From Georgenia sp. M64 (GTDB lineage Bacteria > Actinomycetota > Actinomycetes > Actinomycetales > Actinomycetaceae): a stretch of DNA of 64,000 bases. The notes beneath the pieces are model-generated. The model was not told the origin of the DNA. It searched no databases and worked only from the letters and a program-made list of their open reading frames with translations. Position 1 is the first letter of the stretch, and each line of letters opens with the position of its first letter. Made by a program: the position numbers and the translations under genes. The stretch lies in assembly GCF_038049925.1 (NCBI RefSeq), contig NZ_CP145809.1, forward strand, positions 3,878,599-3,942,598, given 5' to 3'. Positions 17,626 through 25,742 of the stretch are shown here, piece after piece.

Positions 17626-19310
17626 CCCACCTGCCGCGCCCCGCGCAGCGGCTGGATCTCCGGGAACGACCAGAGCCGGTCGGGCAGCGGCCGGACGAGG
17701 CGGACCCGCGGCTCCTCGGCCCGCACGACGTGCCGGGCCAGGTGGTCCACGACGTGCTCGGTGACGTCGACGACGTCGGCCGTACCTGGCCCGTCGGCCG
17801 CACCACCCGAACCGCGGGCCCGGGCGCCCGCCCGGCCCAGCACCGTCACGTCACCGCCGTCGATGCCCCCCACCTTGTCCGGCACCTTGGGGTACCAGTA
17901 CCCGGCAAGGGTGTAGCGGGCGCCGGGCTCGAGGTCCGCCCAGTCGCCGTCGCCGCGGCGGACCTGCACCGCCGAGATGCGCGAGCCCTTGTCGGCGTAG
18001 ACGTCCAGGGCGTAGCGCACGCCGGCGTACGCGTGGACCCAGCCACCGGTCCAGCGGAAGGGGTCGGGGTTGAAGGTTCCGTCGGCCGAGCCCTCCAGGG
18101 ACTGCCGGAGCTGCTCGCCGGTGACGGTCGTCCGGGCGAGCTGCGCCCCCACCGGGAGGTAGTGGTAGAGGTCCTCGAGCCGGATCGGCCCGGGCGCGAC
18201 GTGGGTGCCGTACCGGAAGCCGCGCAGGTGGCCCACGTCGGTCCCGGCCACCTCGCGGATGGCGGCCGAGAGGAAGTCGTGCGAGGTGCCCTCGACCGCG
18301 GCCGGGTACCCGTCCCCGCAGAAGCCCGACCGGTGCAGACCCACCTCGGTCCGGCCGATGACGTCGTCGATCGGCCGGTCGAGCACCGCGCCGTTGAGGG
18401 GGTTGACGTGGGTGCGGAACGCCGCCCCGGCGAGGAAGGGCGCACGCACCTCCTCCACCAGCCGCGCCACGTCGGGGTCCGGCTCCGTCCCGGCGTCGAC
18501 GGTGTGGAGGCGGTAGCGGTGGCCCGTGACCCGCCCGCCCTCGACCGTGAGGTCCAGCCGGGCCAGGCGGGTCCCGTCCTGACCGACCTCGGAGACCAGC
18601 GCTCCGGTGGACGTCACGACGCACTCGCGGGTCTCCTCGTGCATGTCGGAGGAGAGGACGACGTCGATGCCGGGGTTCGTCTCGGCGATGAGGACGTTCT
18701 TGGCCAGGCCGAACTCCGAGACGAGGACGACGAGGTCGGCACCCTCGTCCTCCCGCAGCGTGCGCACGTGCGCCGGGACCTCGTGGGCGTCGTCGGTGAA
18801 CTCGATGCCCTCGGTCACCCACGGACCGAGGGCGTTGATGGCCCGCTCGCTCGACAGCCCCACCACACCCACCCGCAGGCCGGCCACCTCGGTCACGAGG
18901 TACGGCGGCAGGAGGAGGTCGCGGGTGCCGGCGTGGTAGGCGTTGGCGGCGACGGCGCCCCACCGGGTCCCTGACGGACCGGAGCCGGTGCCGGGCCCGA
19001 ACAGCTCGAGGAAGCGCTCCTTGCCGTAGAGGTAGTCCCAGTTGCCCGGGGCGAAGAGGTCCACGCCCAGGCGGTCGACGACGTCGACGAGCGCCTGCCC
19101 CCGGGTGAAGAGGGCCTCCGCGCTGCCCTGGATGGTGTCGCCGGTGTTGGCGAGCAGGGTGGCGGGTCGCTCGGCACGGATCCGCGCGAGAAGCGCGGCG
19201 AGGTGGGCGAGGCCACCCTCGGCCCGGCCGGTGCCGTCGCCGCGGAGGTTCGGGCGCGGCACGAGGTGTCCGTGGAGGTCGCCGACGTGGACGATGGTCA
19301 GCTCGGCCAT
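17595..19310 (-). CDS. SoxB-like metallophosphatase/5'-nucleotidase family protein
   Basis: A 571-residue two-domain protein: an N-terminal calcineurin-like metallophosphatase and a C-terminal 5'-nucleotidase domain. The metal-site motifs are VGDLHGHL (residues 9-16), NTGDTIQGS near 54 and APGNWDYLYG near 90. GNW replaces the usual GNHE, and together with ALFTRGQALVDVVDRLGVD this resembles thiosulfohydrolase SoxB. No signal peptide is visible and no other sox genes are nearby, so sulfur oxidation is doubtful. I chose ATG 19310 for the domain start and because GAGGAGAGG lies upstream. Alternatives are a general 2',3'-cyclic nucleotide or sugar-phosphate hydrolase. Confidence 0.78.
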   Translation of the reverse strand: MAELTIVHVGDLHGHLVPRPNLRGDGTGRAEGGLAHLAALLARIRAERPATLLANTGDTIQGSAEALFTRGQALVDVVDRLGVDLFAPGNWDYLYGKERFLELFGPGTGSGPSGTRWGAVAANAYHAGTRDLLLPPYLVTEVAGLRVGVVGLSSERAINALGPWVTEGIEFTDDAHEVPAHVRTLREDEGADLVVLVSEFGLAKNVLIAETNPGIDVVLSSDMHEETRECVVTSTGALVSEVGQDGTRLARLDLTVEGGRVTGHRYRLHTVDAGTEPDPDVARLVEEVRAPFLAGAAFRTHVNPLNGAVLDRPIDDVIGRTEVGLHRSGFCGDGYPAAVEGTSHDFLSAAIREVAGTDVGHLRGFRYGTHVAPGPIRLEDLYHYLPVGAQLARTTVTGEQLRQSLEGSADGTFNPDPFRWTGGWVHAYAGVRYALDVYADKGSRISAVQVRRGDGDWADLEPGARYTLAGYWYPKVPDKVGGIDGGDVTVLGRAGARARGSGGAADGPGTADVVDVTEHVVDHLARHVVRAEEPRVRLVRPLPDRLWSFPEIQPLRGARQVGSSPRRATPR

Positions 19311-19398
19311 GAGAGGTCCTCTCCTCGCGTACCCCGCCGGGTATCGGCGGCGCGTCGAGCGTAGGCAGAGGAGCGGGCCGGTGCACCGCGAACGCCCG

Positions 19399-20205
19399 TC
19401 AGCGGTGGCCGGGCCGCCGTGGACCTCGGCGGGCGGAGCCGCCCCGGCGGGGCCCGCCACCGGTCGGCCCGCCGCCCGACTGCCGGCCACCACCCGACTG
19501 CCGGCCCCCGCCCGTCTGCCGGCCCGACTGCCGGCCACTGCCCGACTGCCGGCCACCGGCCGGCGTGGCGCTGCTCTCCCCCGCCTCCGGTGCGCCCGCA
19601 CCCCGCGAGCTGCGCTCGGTGCGGCCGCGGACGACGCCGACGAACTCCTCGATGCGCGGGTCGTCGTCACCCTCGCGCCAGGCAAGCCCGATCCGGGAGC
19701 CGGCCACGCCGGTCACCGGCCGGTGGACGACGTCCTTGCGGTGGTGGAGCCGGGCGAGCGACATCGGGACCACCACGACGCCCGCGCCCGAGGCGACCAC
19801 CTCGACGGCATCCCTCAGGCTCATCGCGGGGACGGGCACCCGGGTGCCGTCGCGGACCTCGTCGGCCACCGCCCGCCACTCCGGGACCTCGTCGGCGTCC
19901 TGGAGCAGGTGCTCACCGGCGAGGTCGGCGACGTCGACCTCGTCGAAGGCCACGACCGGGTGGTCCCTGGCGACGACGACGACCGGCACCTCCTCGTAGA
20001 GCGGGATGACGTGCAGCCCGGCGCGGTCCACCGGCAGTCGCACGAAGCACATGTCCGCGGTGCCCTCACGCAGGCACCTGGTCTGGTCGGCCACGTCCAC
20101 GGGGCCGGCGTCCAGGTCGGCGCCGGGCCGCCGCCGGGCCCACGTGCGCAGCCACCTGTCCGGGCTCACACCCGGGACGAACCGGATGCGGAAGGCCTGC
20201 GTCAT
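19399..20205 (-). CDS. LysR-type substrate-binding domain protein lacking a DNA-binding domain
   Basis: A 268-residue protein that starts directly with a LysR effector-binding (periplasmic-binding-like) fold: FRIRFVPGVSPDRWLRTW, then TADMCFVRLPVD, LYEEVPVVVVARDHPV and VASGAGVVVVPMSLARL. The usual N-terminal helix-turn-helix is absent, and the frame upstream offers no room for one before the promoter (TAGCCT at 20250-20255). The C-terminal 70 residues are low complexity with repeated GGRQSG-like units. It is divergent from a DUF5997 gene, a pairing I recall as common in actinobacteria. See the finding on a possible split regulator. Confidence 0.8.
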   Translation of the reverse strand: MTQAFRIRFVPGVSPDRWLRTWARRRPGADLDAGPVDVADQTRCLREGTADMCFVRLPVDRAGLHVIPLYEEVPVVVVARDHPVVAFDEVDVADLAGEHLLQDADEVPEWRAVADEVRDGTRVPVPAMSLRDAVEVVASGAGVVVVPMSLARLHHRKDVVHRPVTGVAGSRIGLAWREGDDDPRIEEFVGVVRGRTERSSRGAGAPEAGESSATPAGGRQSGSGRQSGRQTGGGRQSGGGRQSGGGPTGGGPRRGGSARRGPRRPGHR

Positions 20206-20283
20206 CCCCGGTCCCCCGATCGCCTGGCCGCCGGAGCGGCGACGTCGCCAGGCTAGCGGCACCGCGGTCCGGCCCCCACCGCC

Positions 20284-20289
20284 TACGCT
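20284..20289 (+). promoter_or_regulatory. Probable leaderless -10 box of the DUF5997 gene
   Basis: TACGCT ends 8 nt before ATG 20298. An opposite-strand TAGCCT at 20250-20255 is a candidate -10 box for the divergent LysR-like gene. Confidence 0.45.
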
Positions 20290-20297
20290 TGCCAGCC

Positions 20298-20699
20298 ATG
20301 AGCACCCCGAAGCCGCAGACCATGAAGCCCCAGACGGCCGCCCGCAAGCTCGGCGTCCTGCTCTCGGCGACGCCGGAGGAGTTCCGGGCCGGGGTGGTCA
20401 GCCGCGACGAGCTCAACGCGCTACAGGCCGACCCGCCGGCGTGGCTCGCCGACCTGCGGCGCAACGGCCCGCACCCGCGTCAGGAGGTCGCCCGGCGCCT
20501 GGGGGTCTCGACGTCGGGGCTCTCGCGCGGCGGCGTCGAGGAGCCGCTGACCACCGAGGAGATCAAGTCCCTGCTCGACGAGATGCCGGTCTGGCTCCAG
20601 CGCGAGCGCGCCACCCAGGCGGACGTCCGGGCCGAGGAGGCCCGGCTCCGCTCCCGCGACCGCGCCCGGCGCTCCGACGACGACGACGCGCCCCGCTAG
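20298..20699 (+). CDS. DUF5997 family protein with a helix-turn-helix-like segment
   Basis: A 133-residue, basic, helical protein. It starts KPQTMKPQTAARKLGVLLSA. Residues about 57-75 (PRQEVARRLGVSTSGLSRG) look like a helix-turn-helix recognition segment, and the end is strongly Arg/Asp-rich. It matches my memory of DUF5997, a small actinobacterial family without a proven function. It is divergent from the LysR-like effector domain gene across a 92-bp spacer, which holds promoters for both. Confidence 0.72.
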   Translation: MSTPKPQTMKPQTAARKLGVLLSATPEEFRAGVVSRDELNALQADPPAWLADLRRNGPHPRQEVARRLGVSTSGLSRGGVEEPLTTEEIKSLLDEMPVWLQRERATQADVRAEEARLRSRDRARRSDDDDAPR

Positions 20700-20768
20700 C
20701 CCGACGACGCGCCCGTCACCGGACCACGCGCCGGTAGCCGCACGACGGGCCCGGCATCTGCACCTGGC

Positions 20769-21104
20769 TCACCCGAGCTCCTGCCAGGCGAAGACCCCGA
20801 GAGCCACGTCGATGGCCACCCCGGCGAGGAACCACGGGCTGAACGTCAGGGCGATGAGCACGAGCGACGTCACGCTCCCCGCCACGGTGACGCCGGGCCA
20901 CCAGGGGGCGCCGACGATCCCGCCGACGCCGGCGGCCACGAACAGCGTCGCCGCCAGCGCGGCGAGCCCCACGGCGAGCGCCCGGACGTTCCCGAGCGCC
21001 ACCGAGCGACCGGGGTCGTAGGGCAGCTCCTCGCCGTTCGGGACCCACACCGCGAGGTGGAGCAGTCCGTGGGCGACGAGGAACGCCCCGAGCAGCCAGC
21101 CCAT
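20769..21104 (-). CDS. Small four-TM membrane protein
   Basis: A 111-residue, very hydrophobic protein with four predicted membrane segments (about 2-20, 37-60, 66-88 and 92-108). I do not recognise a family. Its ATG overlaps the stop of the upstream gene by one base (TGATG), so the two small membrane proteins are probably translated together. Confidence 0.6.
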   Translation of the reverse strand: MGWLLGAFLVAHGLLHLAVWVPNGEELPYDPGRSVALGNVRALAVGLAALAATLFVAAGVGGIVGAPWWPGVTVAGSVTSLVLIALTFSPWFLAGVAIDVALGVFAWQELG

Positions 21105-21562
21105 CAGTGGCCCTCGCCCGCCCGGTCGCGCTCACGCACGGTCGCGGCCGCCGCCCAGGCCACGACCGCCAGCCACGGCAGCGCCCAGCTCCACAGCCCC
21201 ATCGCCAGCAGCCCCGCCTTGAAGGCCGCGATGCCGCCGAGCCCCACCACGCGACGGCGCGGGTCCGCCGAGAGCGCCAGGGCACCCACGGCGGCCTCGT
21301 ACCCCACCCCGACCGCCGTCGCCCACACCCGCGGGTGTGCGCCCATCGTCCGGCCCCACAGGTCCTGGAGGGCGTCGACCTGCCAGGGGCTCAGGTCGGC
21401 GAACCAGGTGCCGAGCTCGGCGTAGACCCCGGGCCGGGCCACGAGGAGCACGGTGTTGAGGCCGGCACCCGTGAGCATCATCCCCCCCGCGACCCGCGCC
21501 ACCCGCCGAGCCGCGAGGCTCCCCGTGCCGCTGCGGGCTGGTGGGCCCCCGCGGTGCATCAT
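21104..21562 (-). CDS. Small membrane protein, function unknown
   Basis: A 152-residue protein that starts MMHRGG (21562, or the next ATG at 21559). It has hydrophobic segments near 20-42, 76-98 and 108-130, and a charged C-terminus. WFADLSPWQVDALQDLWGR forms an amphipathic outer or inner loop. I recognise no family. It is coupled to the following small membrane protein gene by a TGATG overlap. Confidence 0.55.
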   Translation of the reverse strand: MMHRGGPPARSGTGSLAARRVARVAGGMMLTGAGLNTVLLVARPGVYAELGTWFADLSPWQVDALQDLWGRTMGAHPRVWATAVGVGYEAAVGALALSADPRRRVVGLGGIAAFKAGLLAMGLWSWALPWLAVVAWAAAATVRERDRAGEGH

Positions 21563-21675
21563 CGCTGCCTCCCCCGCGCCGTCGCGGGCCCGTCCCGCGG
21601 GCGTGGTCACCCACCGTCCTACCGCCGCCGCCCCGGCCGTCGCGAGAGACCAAGGTCCGGCGGCTACTCCGGCGG

Positions 21676-22125
21676 CTACTCCCGGGCGCCCCGCGGCCGG
21701 TGCCCGCTGACGATGGAGACCCGGTTGTAGGCGTTGATGGTGATGGCGATCCAGACGACGAGGGACAGCCGCTGCTCCCCCAGGACCGTCCGGACCCGGT
21801 CGTAGGTCTCGTCGTCGAGGTGCCCGCCCGCCGTCACCGCCTCGGCCACCTCGAGGGCGGCCTGCTCCACGTCGTCGAACAGCCCGCTCTCGCGCCAGGC
21901 CGGGAGGACCCCGAGGCGCTGGACGTCCTCCCCGGCCTCGAGCGCCTGACGGACGTGCAGGTCCAGGCACTGGGCGCAGCCGTTGATCTGGGACGAGCGC
22001 ACGTTGACCAGCTCCATGAGCCGGCGGCCGACCCCCTGCCGCTCGGCGGCCATCCGCACCTGGACGACCGTGCCCGCGAGCGCCTTGGCGATGTTGGGGT
22101 GCTCCTTGTCGACCTGGACCCTCAC
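21676..22125 (-). CDS. Carboxymuconolactone decarboxylase/AhpD-family protein
   Basis: A 149-residue, all-helical protein of the CMD/AhpD family. The redox-type motif NGCAQCLDLHVRQA near residues 46-59 has the CxxC and the conserved His typical of AhpD-like peroxidase helpers. It continues with WRESGLFDDVEQAALEVAEAVT. Translation probably begins at GTG 22125, overlapping the stop of the GNAT-like gene by GTGA. The substrate is unknown; an antioxidant role is inferred from the family. Confidence 0.82.
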   Translation of the reverse strand: MRVQVDKEHPNIAKALAGTVVQVRMAAERQGVGRRLMELVNVRSSQINGCAQCLDLHVRQALEAGEDVQRLGVLPAWRESGLFDDVEQAALEVAEAVTAGGHLDDETYDRVRTVLGEQRLSLVVWIAITINAYNRVSIVSGHRPRGARE

Positions 22126-22439
22126 GACGTCGCCAGGCCCTTGACGGCGGCCCGCTCGTCCTCGCTCGGCTCGTCGACGACGTCGGCCCAGCTGCCCGAG
22201 CGGCGGGCGAGGCGCTCGACGTACGGGCACACGGGCACGGCCCGCAGCCCCTCCTCACGGGTGGCGTCCAGGGCGTGACCGACGAGGCGCCCCGCCAGTC
22301 CCTGCCCGCCGTACTCCTCCCCCACCTCGGTGTGGAAGAAGATCCGACGGCCGTCCCGGTCGACGAAGAGGGCGCGGCCGGCGGCGTCGCCGTCGACGGC
22401 GATCTCGAAGCGGTCGTGGCTCCTGGTGATGGTCTCCAT
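22122..22439 (-). CDS. GNAT-like N-acetyltransferase, short YidJ type
   Basis: A 105-residue protein of the small GNAT-like family (PF14542). FEIAVDGDAAGRALFVDRDGRRIFFHTEV is followed by the acetyl-CoA loop EEYGGQGLAGRLVGHALD and VCPYVERLARRS. The natural substrate of this family is not established. It overlaps the AhpD-like gene by 4 bp and is divergent from the lipase maturation factor gene. Confidence 0.82.
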   Translation of the reverse strand: METITRSHDRFEIAVDGDAAGRALFVDRDGRRIFFHTEVGEEYGGQGLAGRLVGHALDATREEGLRAVPVCPYVERLARRSGSWADVVDEPSEDERAAVKGLATS

Positions 22440-22517
22440 GGCCCCATGGAACACGACGACGGCGCGAGACGCTGCGCCGGGCGCACGCCGGGTGTGCAAT
22501 GGGGGCGGGAGGACAGC

Positions 22518-23963
22518 GTGGACTGGCTGGCGGCACCGGACTACGACGTGGCGCGGACCGTGCTGCAGCGCGGGATCGCCGGCGTCTACCTCGTCGCCTT
22601 CGTCGCCGTCTGGCACCAGTTCCCGGCTCTCCTTGGCGAGCGCGGGCTGCTGCCGGTGCCCGAGCACCTGCGACGCAGCGCCGGGCGGGCGGGCCCTTCC
22701 CTGTTCCGGTGGCGCTACTCCGACCGGCTGCTGCGCGCCGTCGCGGTCGCCGGGATCGTCCTGGCCGCGAGCGTGGTCGTCGGGCTGCCGCAGAGCGGAC
22801 CGCCGTGGGTGCCGATGGTGGTGTTCCTGGCCCTCTTCGGCCTCTACCTCTCCGTCGTCAACGTCGGTCAGGTGTTCTACGGGTTCGGCTGGGAGTCGCT
22901 GCTCCTCGAGGCCGGGTTCCTCGCCGCGTTCCTCGGCTCGGACGAGGTGGCCGCGCCGGTCACGGTGATCTGGCTGTTCCGGTGGCTGGTGCTCCGCGTC
23001 GAGCTCGGCGCGGGCCTGATCAAGATGCGGGGCGACCCGTGCTGGCGGGACCTCACGTGCCTGTACCACCACCACGAGACCCAGCCGATGCCGGGCCCGC
23101 TCAGCTGGTTCTTCCACCACCTGCCCAGGCCGCTGCACAAGGTGGAGGTCGCCGCCAACCACGTCACCCAGCTCCTCGTGCCGTTCCTGCTCCTCGCGCC
23201 CCAGCCGGTCGCCACCGTGGCGGCGGGCGTCGTCGTGGTGACCCAGGGCTGGCTGGTGCTGTCGGGCAACTTCGCGTGGCTCAACTGGCTCACGATGATC
23301 CTGGCGTTCTCGGCCGTCGGCGACGGCGCCCTGTCCACCGCCGTGCCGGCGACCGCGGCCCCCGACGCGCACGGCCCGGTGCCGGTGTGGTTCGGCGTCG
23401 TCGTCCTGGCGGTGACGGCCCTGCTCGTCGTCCTGAGCTGGTGGCCGGCGCGCAACCTGCTCTCGCCGCGGCAGGCCATGAACGCCTCCTTCAACCGCTG
23501 GCACCTCGTGGGCGCATACGGCGCGTTCGGCTCGATCACCCGCCGCCGCGACGAGGTGGTCGTGGAGGGGACCGACGCCGCCGACCCGTTCGAGGAGACG
23601 GGGTGGCGCGAGTACGTCTTCCCCGGGAAACCGGGGCCGACGGGCCGTCTGCCCCGCCAGTGGGCGCCGTACCACCTGCGCCTCGACTGGGGGATGTGGT
23701 TCCTGGCGCTGGGCTCGCCCTCGCAGCACGTGTGGTTCACCCGCTTCCTCCAGCGCCTGCTCGAGGCAGACCCGGCGACGCTGCGGCTCCTCGCCGTCGA
23801 CCCGTTCGCCGGCGCGCGGCCGACGTGGGTGCGGGCGCGGGTGTTCCGCTACCGCTACTCCACGTGGGAGGAGCTGCGCCGCACCCGCCAGTGGTGGGTG
23901 CGGCGCGAGGTGGGGGTCCTCGTCGCCCCGGCGACCCTGGCGGACCTGCGCCGGCTGCGCTGA
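22518..23963 (+). CDS. Lipase maturation factor family membrane protein
   Basis: A 481-residue polytopic protein related to LMF1/LMF2. Family marks are YGFGWESLLLEAGFLAAFLG near 120-139, the RVELGAGLIKMRGDPCWRDLTCLYHHHETQPMPGPLSWFFHHLP region near 165-207 (key parts ELGAGLIKMRGDPCW and YHHHETQPMPGPLSW), and a soluble C-terminal part with PWRLDW-like LRLDWGMWF. The GTG at 22518 has GGGAGG (22507-22512) 5 nt upstream and is a better start than earlier in-frame codons that run into the divergent gene. The bacterial role of the family is unproven. Confidence 0.87.
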   Translation: MDWLAAPDYDVARTVLQRGIAGVYLVAFVAVWHQFPALLGERGLLPVPEHLRRSAGRAGPSLFRWRYSDRLLRAVAVAGIVLAASVVVGLPQSGPPWVPMVVFLALFGLYLSVVNVGQVFYGFGWESLLLEAGFLAAFLGSDEVAAPVTVIWLFRWLVLRVELGAGLIKMRGDPCWRDLTCLYHHHETQPMPGPLSWFFHHLPRPLHKVEVAANHVTQLLVPFLLLAPQPVATVAAGVVVVTQGWLVLSGNFAWLNWLTMILAFSAVGDGALSTAVPATAAPDAHGPVPVWFGVVVLAVTALLVVLSWWPARNLLSPRQAMNASFNRWHLVGAYGAFGSITRRRDEVVVEGTDAADPFEETGWREYVFPGKPGPTGRLPRQWAPYHLRLDWGMWFLALGSPSQHVWFTRFLQRLLEADPATLRLLAVDPFAGARPTWVRARVFRYRYSTWEELRRTRQWWVRREVGVLVAPATLADLRRLR

Positions 23964-24046
23964 CGGCGAGACCCGCGGGCACGCCGGTGCCGGTGCCCGG
24001 GGGCGGCTGCGCTCGTTAGGGTGGTGACAACGACGTGGAGGCGACG

Positions 24047-25381
24047 ATGCTCCTTCCCCACCCGGCGGGGTCCGGACCCATCACGCGCATGGCGGACGGC
24101 ACCATCAAGCAGGTCAGCCCGCTCACCGGCACCGAGGTCTGGACCGTCCCGGGCCGGGCCCACCGGCCCCTCGGCGTGGCGGCGGCCGACCCCGCCCCGC
24201 TGGACCCCGCCGCGCACGGGCGGCACTGCGCCTTCTGCCACCTGCGCTACCTCGACACCCCGCCGGAGAAGTCCCGCCTCGTCCGGTCGGGCACCACGTG
24301 GGAGACGCTGCGCGAGCTGCCCGCCGACCAGCTCGGCCGCACCGTCGCCGAGTTCCGCCGGATCCCCAACCTCTTCGAGATCCTCTCCCTCGACTACTGG
24401 CACGTGAACTACGGCTACGAGGTCCCCGAGGCGGTCACCGCCCGCACGCGGGCGTACCTCGCCGACGAGACCGGCCGCGAGCACGTCCTGGCGGTCCTGC
24501 GCGCCCGCCTGCTCGCCGGCGGGCTGACGCCCGCGCAGTGGGACGCCATGGGCACGGACGAGCGCCTGGCGCACGCCGGCGGTCTGTTCGGCGGCGGGCA
24601 CGACGTCGTCGTCGCTCGTCGGCACTTCGTCGACGGCGCCACCCACGACGACCAGCTCGCCGCCTCCGGCACGCTCACCCCCGAGGAGCACCACCGGTAC
24701 ACCGCGTTCACCGTCGAGGCGATGCGCTCGCTGTACGCGGCGAACCGGTACGTCCGCTACGTCGCGGTGTTCCAGAACTGGCTCCGCCCGGCCGGCGCCT
24801 CGTTCGACCACCTGCACAAGCAGCTCGTGGCCATCGACGAGCGCGGACGCCAGACCGAGATGGAGCTCGAACGGCTGCGCACCAACCCCAACCTCTACAA
24901 CGAGGTGGCGGTGAACTACGCCGGCTACGCGAACCTCGTCGTCGCGGAGAACGACCACGCCGTGGCGTTCGCGGGCTTCGGGCACCGCTACCCCACGCTC
25001 GAGGTCTACTCCAAGAGCCCGCGCAGCGAGCCCTGGGAGCAGACCGAGGAGGAGGTGCGCGGGATGTCGGACCTCCTGCACGCCTGCCACGCCGCCACGG
25101 GCACGCCCGTGCCGACCAACGAGGAGTGGCACCACCGGCCGGCCGACGTGGACATGGCCATGCCGTGGCGGGTCATGCTCAAGTGGCGGGTCTCGACCCT
25201 GGCCGGCTTCGAGGGCGGGACGAAGATCAACCTCAACACGATCGACCCGTACTCGCTGCGCGACATGGTCGTCCCGCGCCTCTACGCGCTGCGCGACGCC
25301 GGGGTCGTCGCGCCGGTGCGGATCGCCACCGAGTGCCCCTGCCGGCCGAACTCGCTGCACTACGGCCGCGGCGGGTTCTGA
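24047..25381 (+). CDS. DUF4921 family protein, GalT/HIT-superfamily-like
   Basis: A 444-residue protein resembling galactose-1-phosphate uridylyltransferases of the DUF4921 type. A zinc-type CxxC (CAFCH) is at about 61-65. The nucleotide-transfer-type histidine motif FDHLHKQ near 252 replaces the HPHxQ of classical GalT. KINLNTIDPYSLRD and TECPCRPNSLHYGRGGF end the protein. I chose ATG 24047 because GGAGG is 5-6 nt upstream; GTG 24035 is in frame but lacks such a site. The substrate is unknown. No Leloir pathway genes are adjacent. Confidence 0.75.
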   Translation: MLLPHPAGSGPITRMADGTIKQVSPLTGTEVWTVPGRAHRPLGVAAADPAPLDPAAHGRHCAFCHLRYLDTPPEKSRLVRSGTTWETLRELPADQLGRTVAEFRRIPNLFEILSLDYWHVNYGYEVPEAVTARTRAYLADETGREHVLAVLRARLLAGGLTPAQWDAMGTDERLAHAGGLFGGGHDVVVARRHFVDGATHDDQLAASGTLTPEEHHRYTAFTVEAMRSLYAANRYVRYVAVFQNWLRPAGASFDHLHKQLVAIDERGRQTEMELERLRTNPNLYNEVAVNYAGYANLVVAENDHAVAFAGFGHRYPTLEVYSKSPRSEPWEQTEEEVRGMSDLLHACHAATGTPVPTNEEWHHRPADVDMAMPWRVMLKWRVSTLAGFEGGTKINLNTIDPYSLRDMVVPRLYALRDAGVVAPVRIATECPCRPNSLHYGRGGF

Positions 25382-25393
25382 GCCCGGCGGGCC

Positions 25394-25711
25394 TCAGCCG
25401 CTGACGGTCGTCAGGAGCACCACCGCGTCGGTGACGGCGTCGACACCGTGCCGGGCGTGGGGCACCGGGGCGAGCGAGCCGGCCGTCAGCTCCACGTCCT
25501 GCGGCCCGCCGGTGAGCCGCACCGTGCCGAGCAGGACCTGCAGGGTGGCCGCGGCCGGGGCGTTGTGCTCGGCGATCTGCTCGCCGCCGCGCAGGGCGAT
25601 GACGCTCTGGCGCAACGGCCCGTCGTTGGTCACGAGCTGGGCGCTTCGCCCGCGCGGGGAGGCGGTGGCGGCGGCGAGGTGCTCGGCGGCGAGTGCGGAC
25701 AGGTCGGTCAT
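25394..25711 (-). CDS. Cupin-domain protein
   Basis: A 105-residue, single-domain, beta-rich cupin. It has GGEQIAEHNAPAAATLQVLLGTVRLTG (GGEQIAEHNAPAAATLQVLL) and later LAPVPHARHGVDA. Only some of the usual metal-binding histidines are present (H in EHNAP, H in PHARH), so it may be non-enzymatic. It converges on the DUF4921 gene with a 12-bp gap and lies downstream of the MFS gene's divergent neighbours without clear linkage. Confidence 0.72.
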   Translation of the reverse strand: MTDLSALAAEHLAAATASPRGRSAQLVTNDGPLRQSVIALRGGEQIAEHNAPAAATLQVLLGTVRLTGGPQDVELTAGSLAPVPHARHGVDAVTDAVVLLTTVSG

Positions 25712-25742
25712 GGTGCTCCTCGGTCTCGGGTGACGCCCATCG

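Noticed and set aside
17508-18974. Long plus-strand open frame opposite the metallophosphatase
   Set aside because: Its composition is typical of an antisense shadow, and the minus-strand product has clear metal-site motifs.
19440-19565. CRISPR-like repeated sequence (CCGACTGCCGGCC units)
   Set aside because: The units are irregular, in frame, and encode the Gly-Arg-Gln-Ser tail of the LysR-like protein; there are no unique spacers of constant length.
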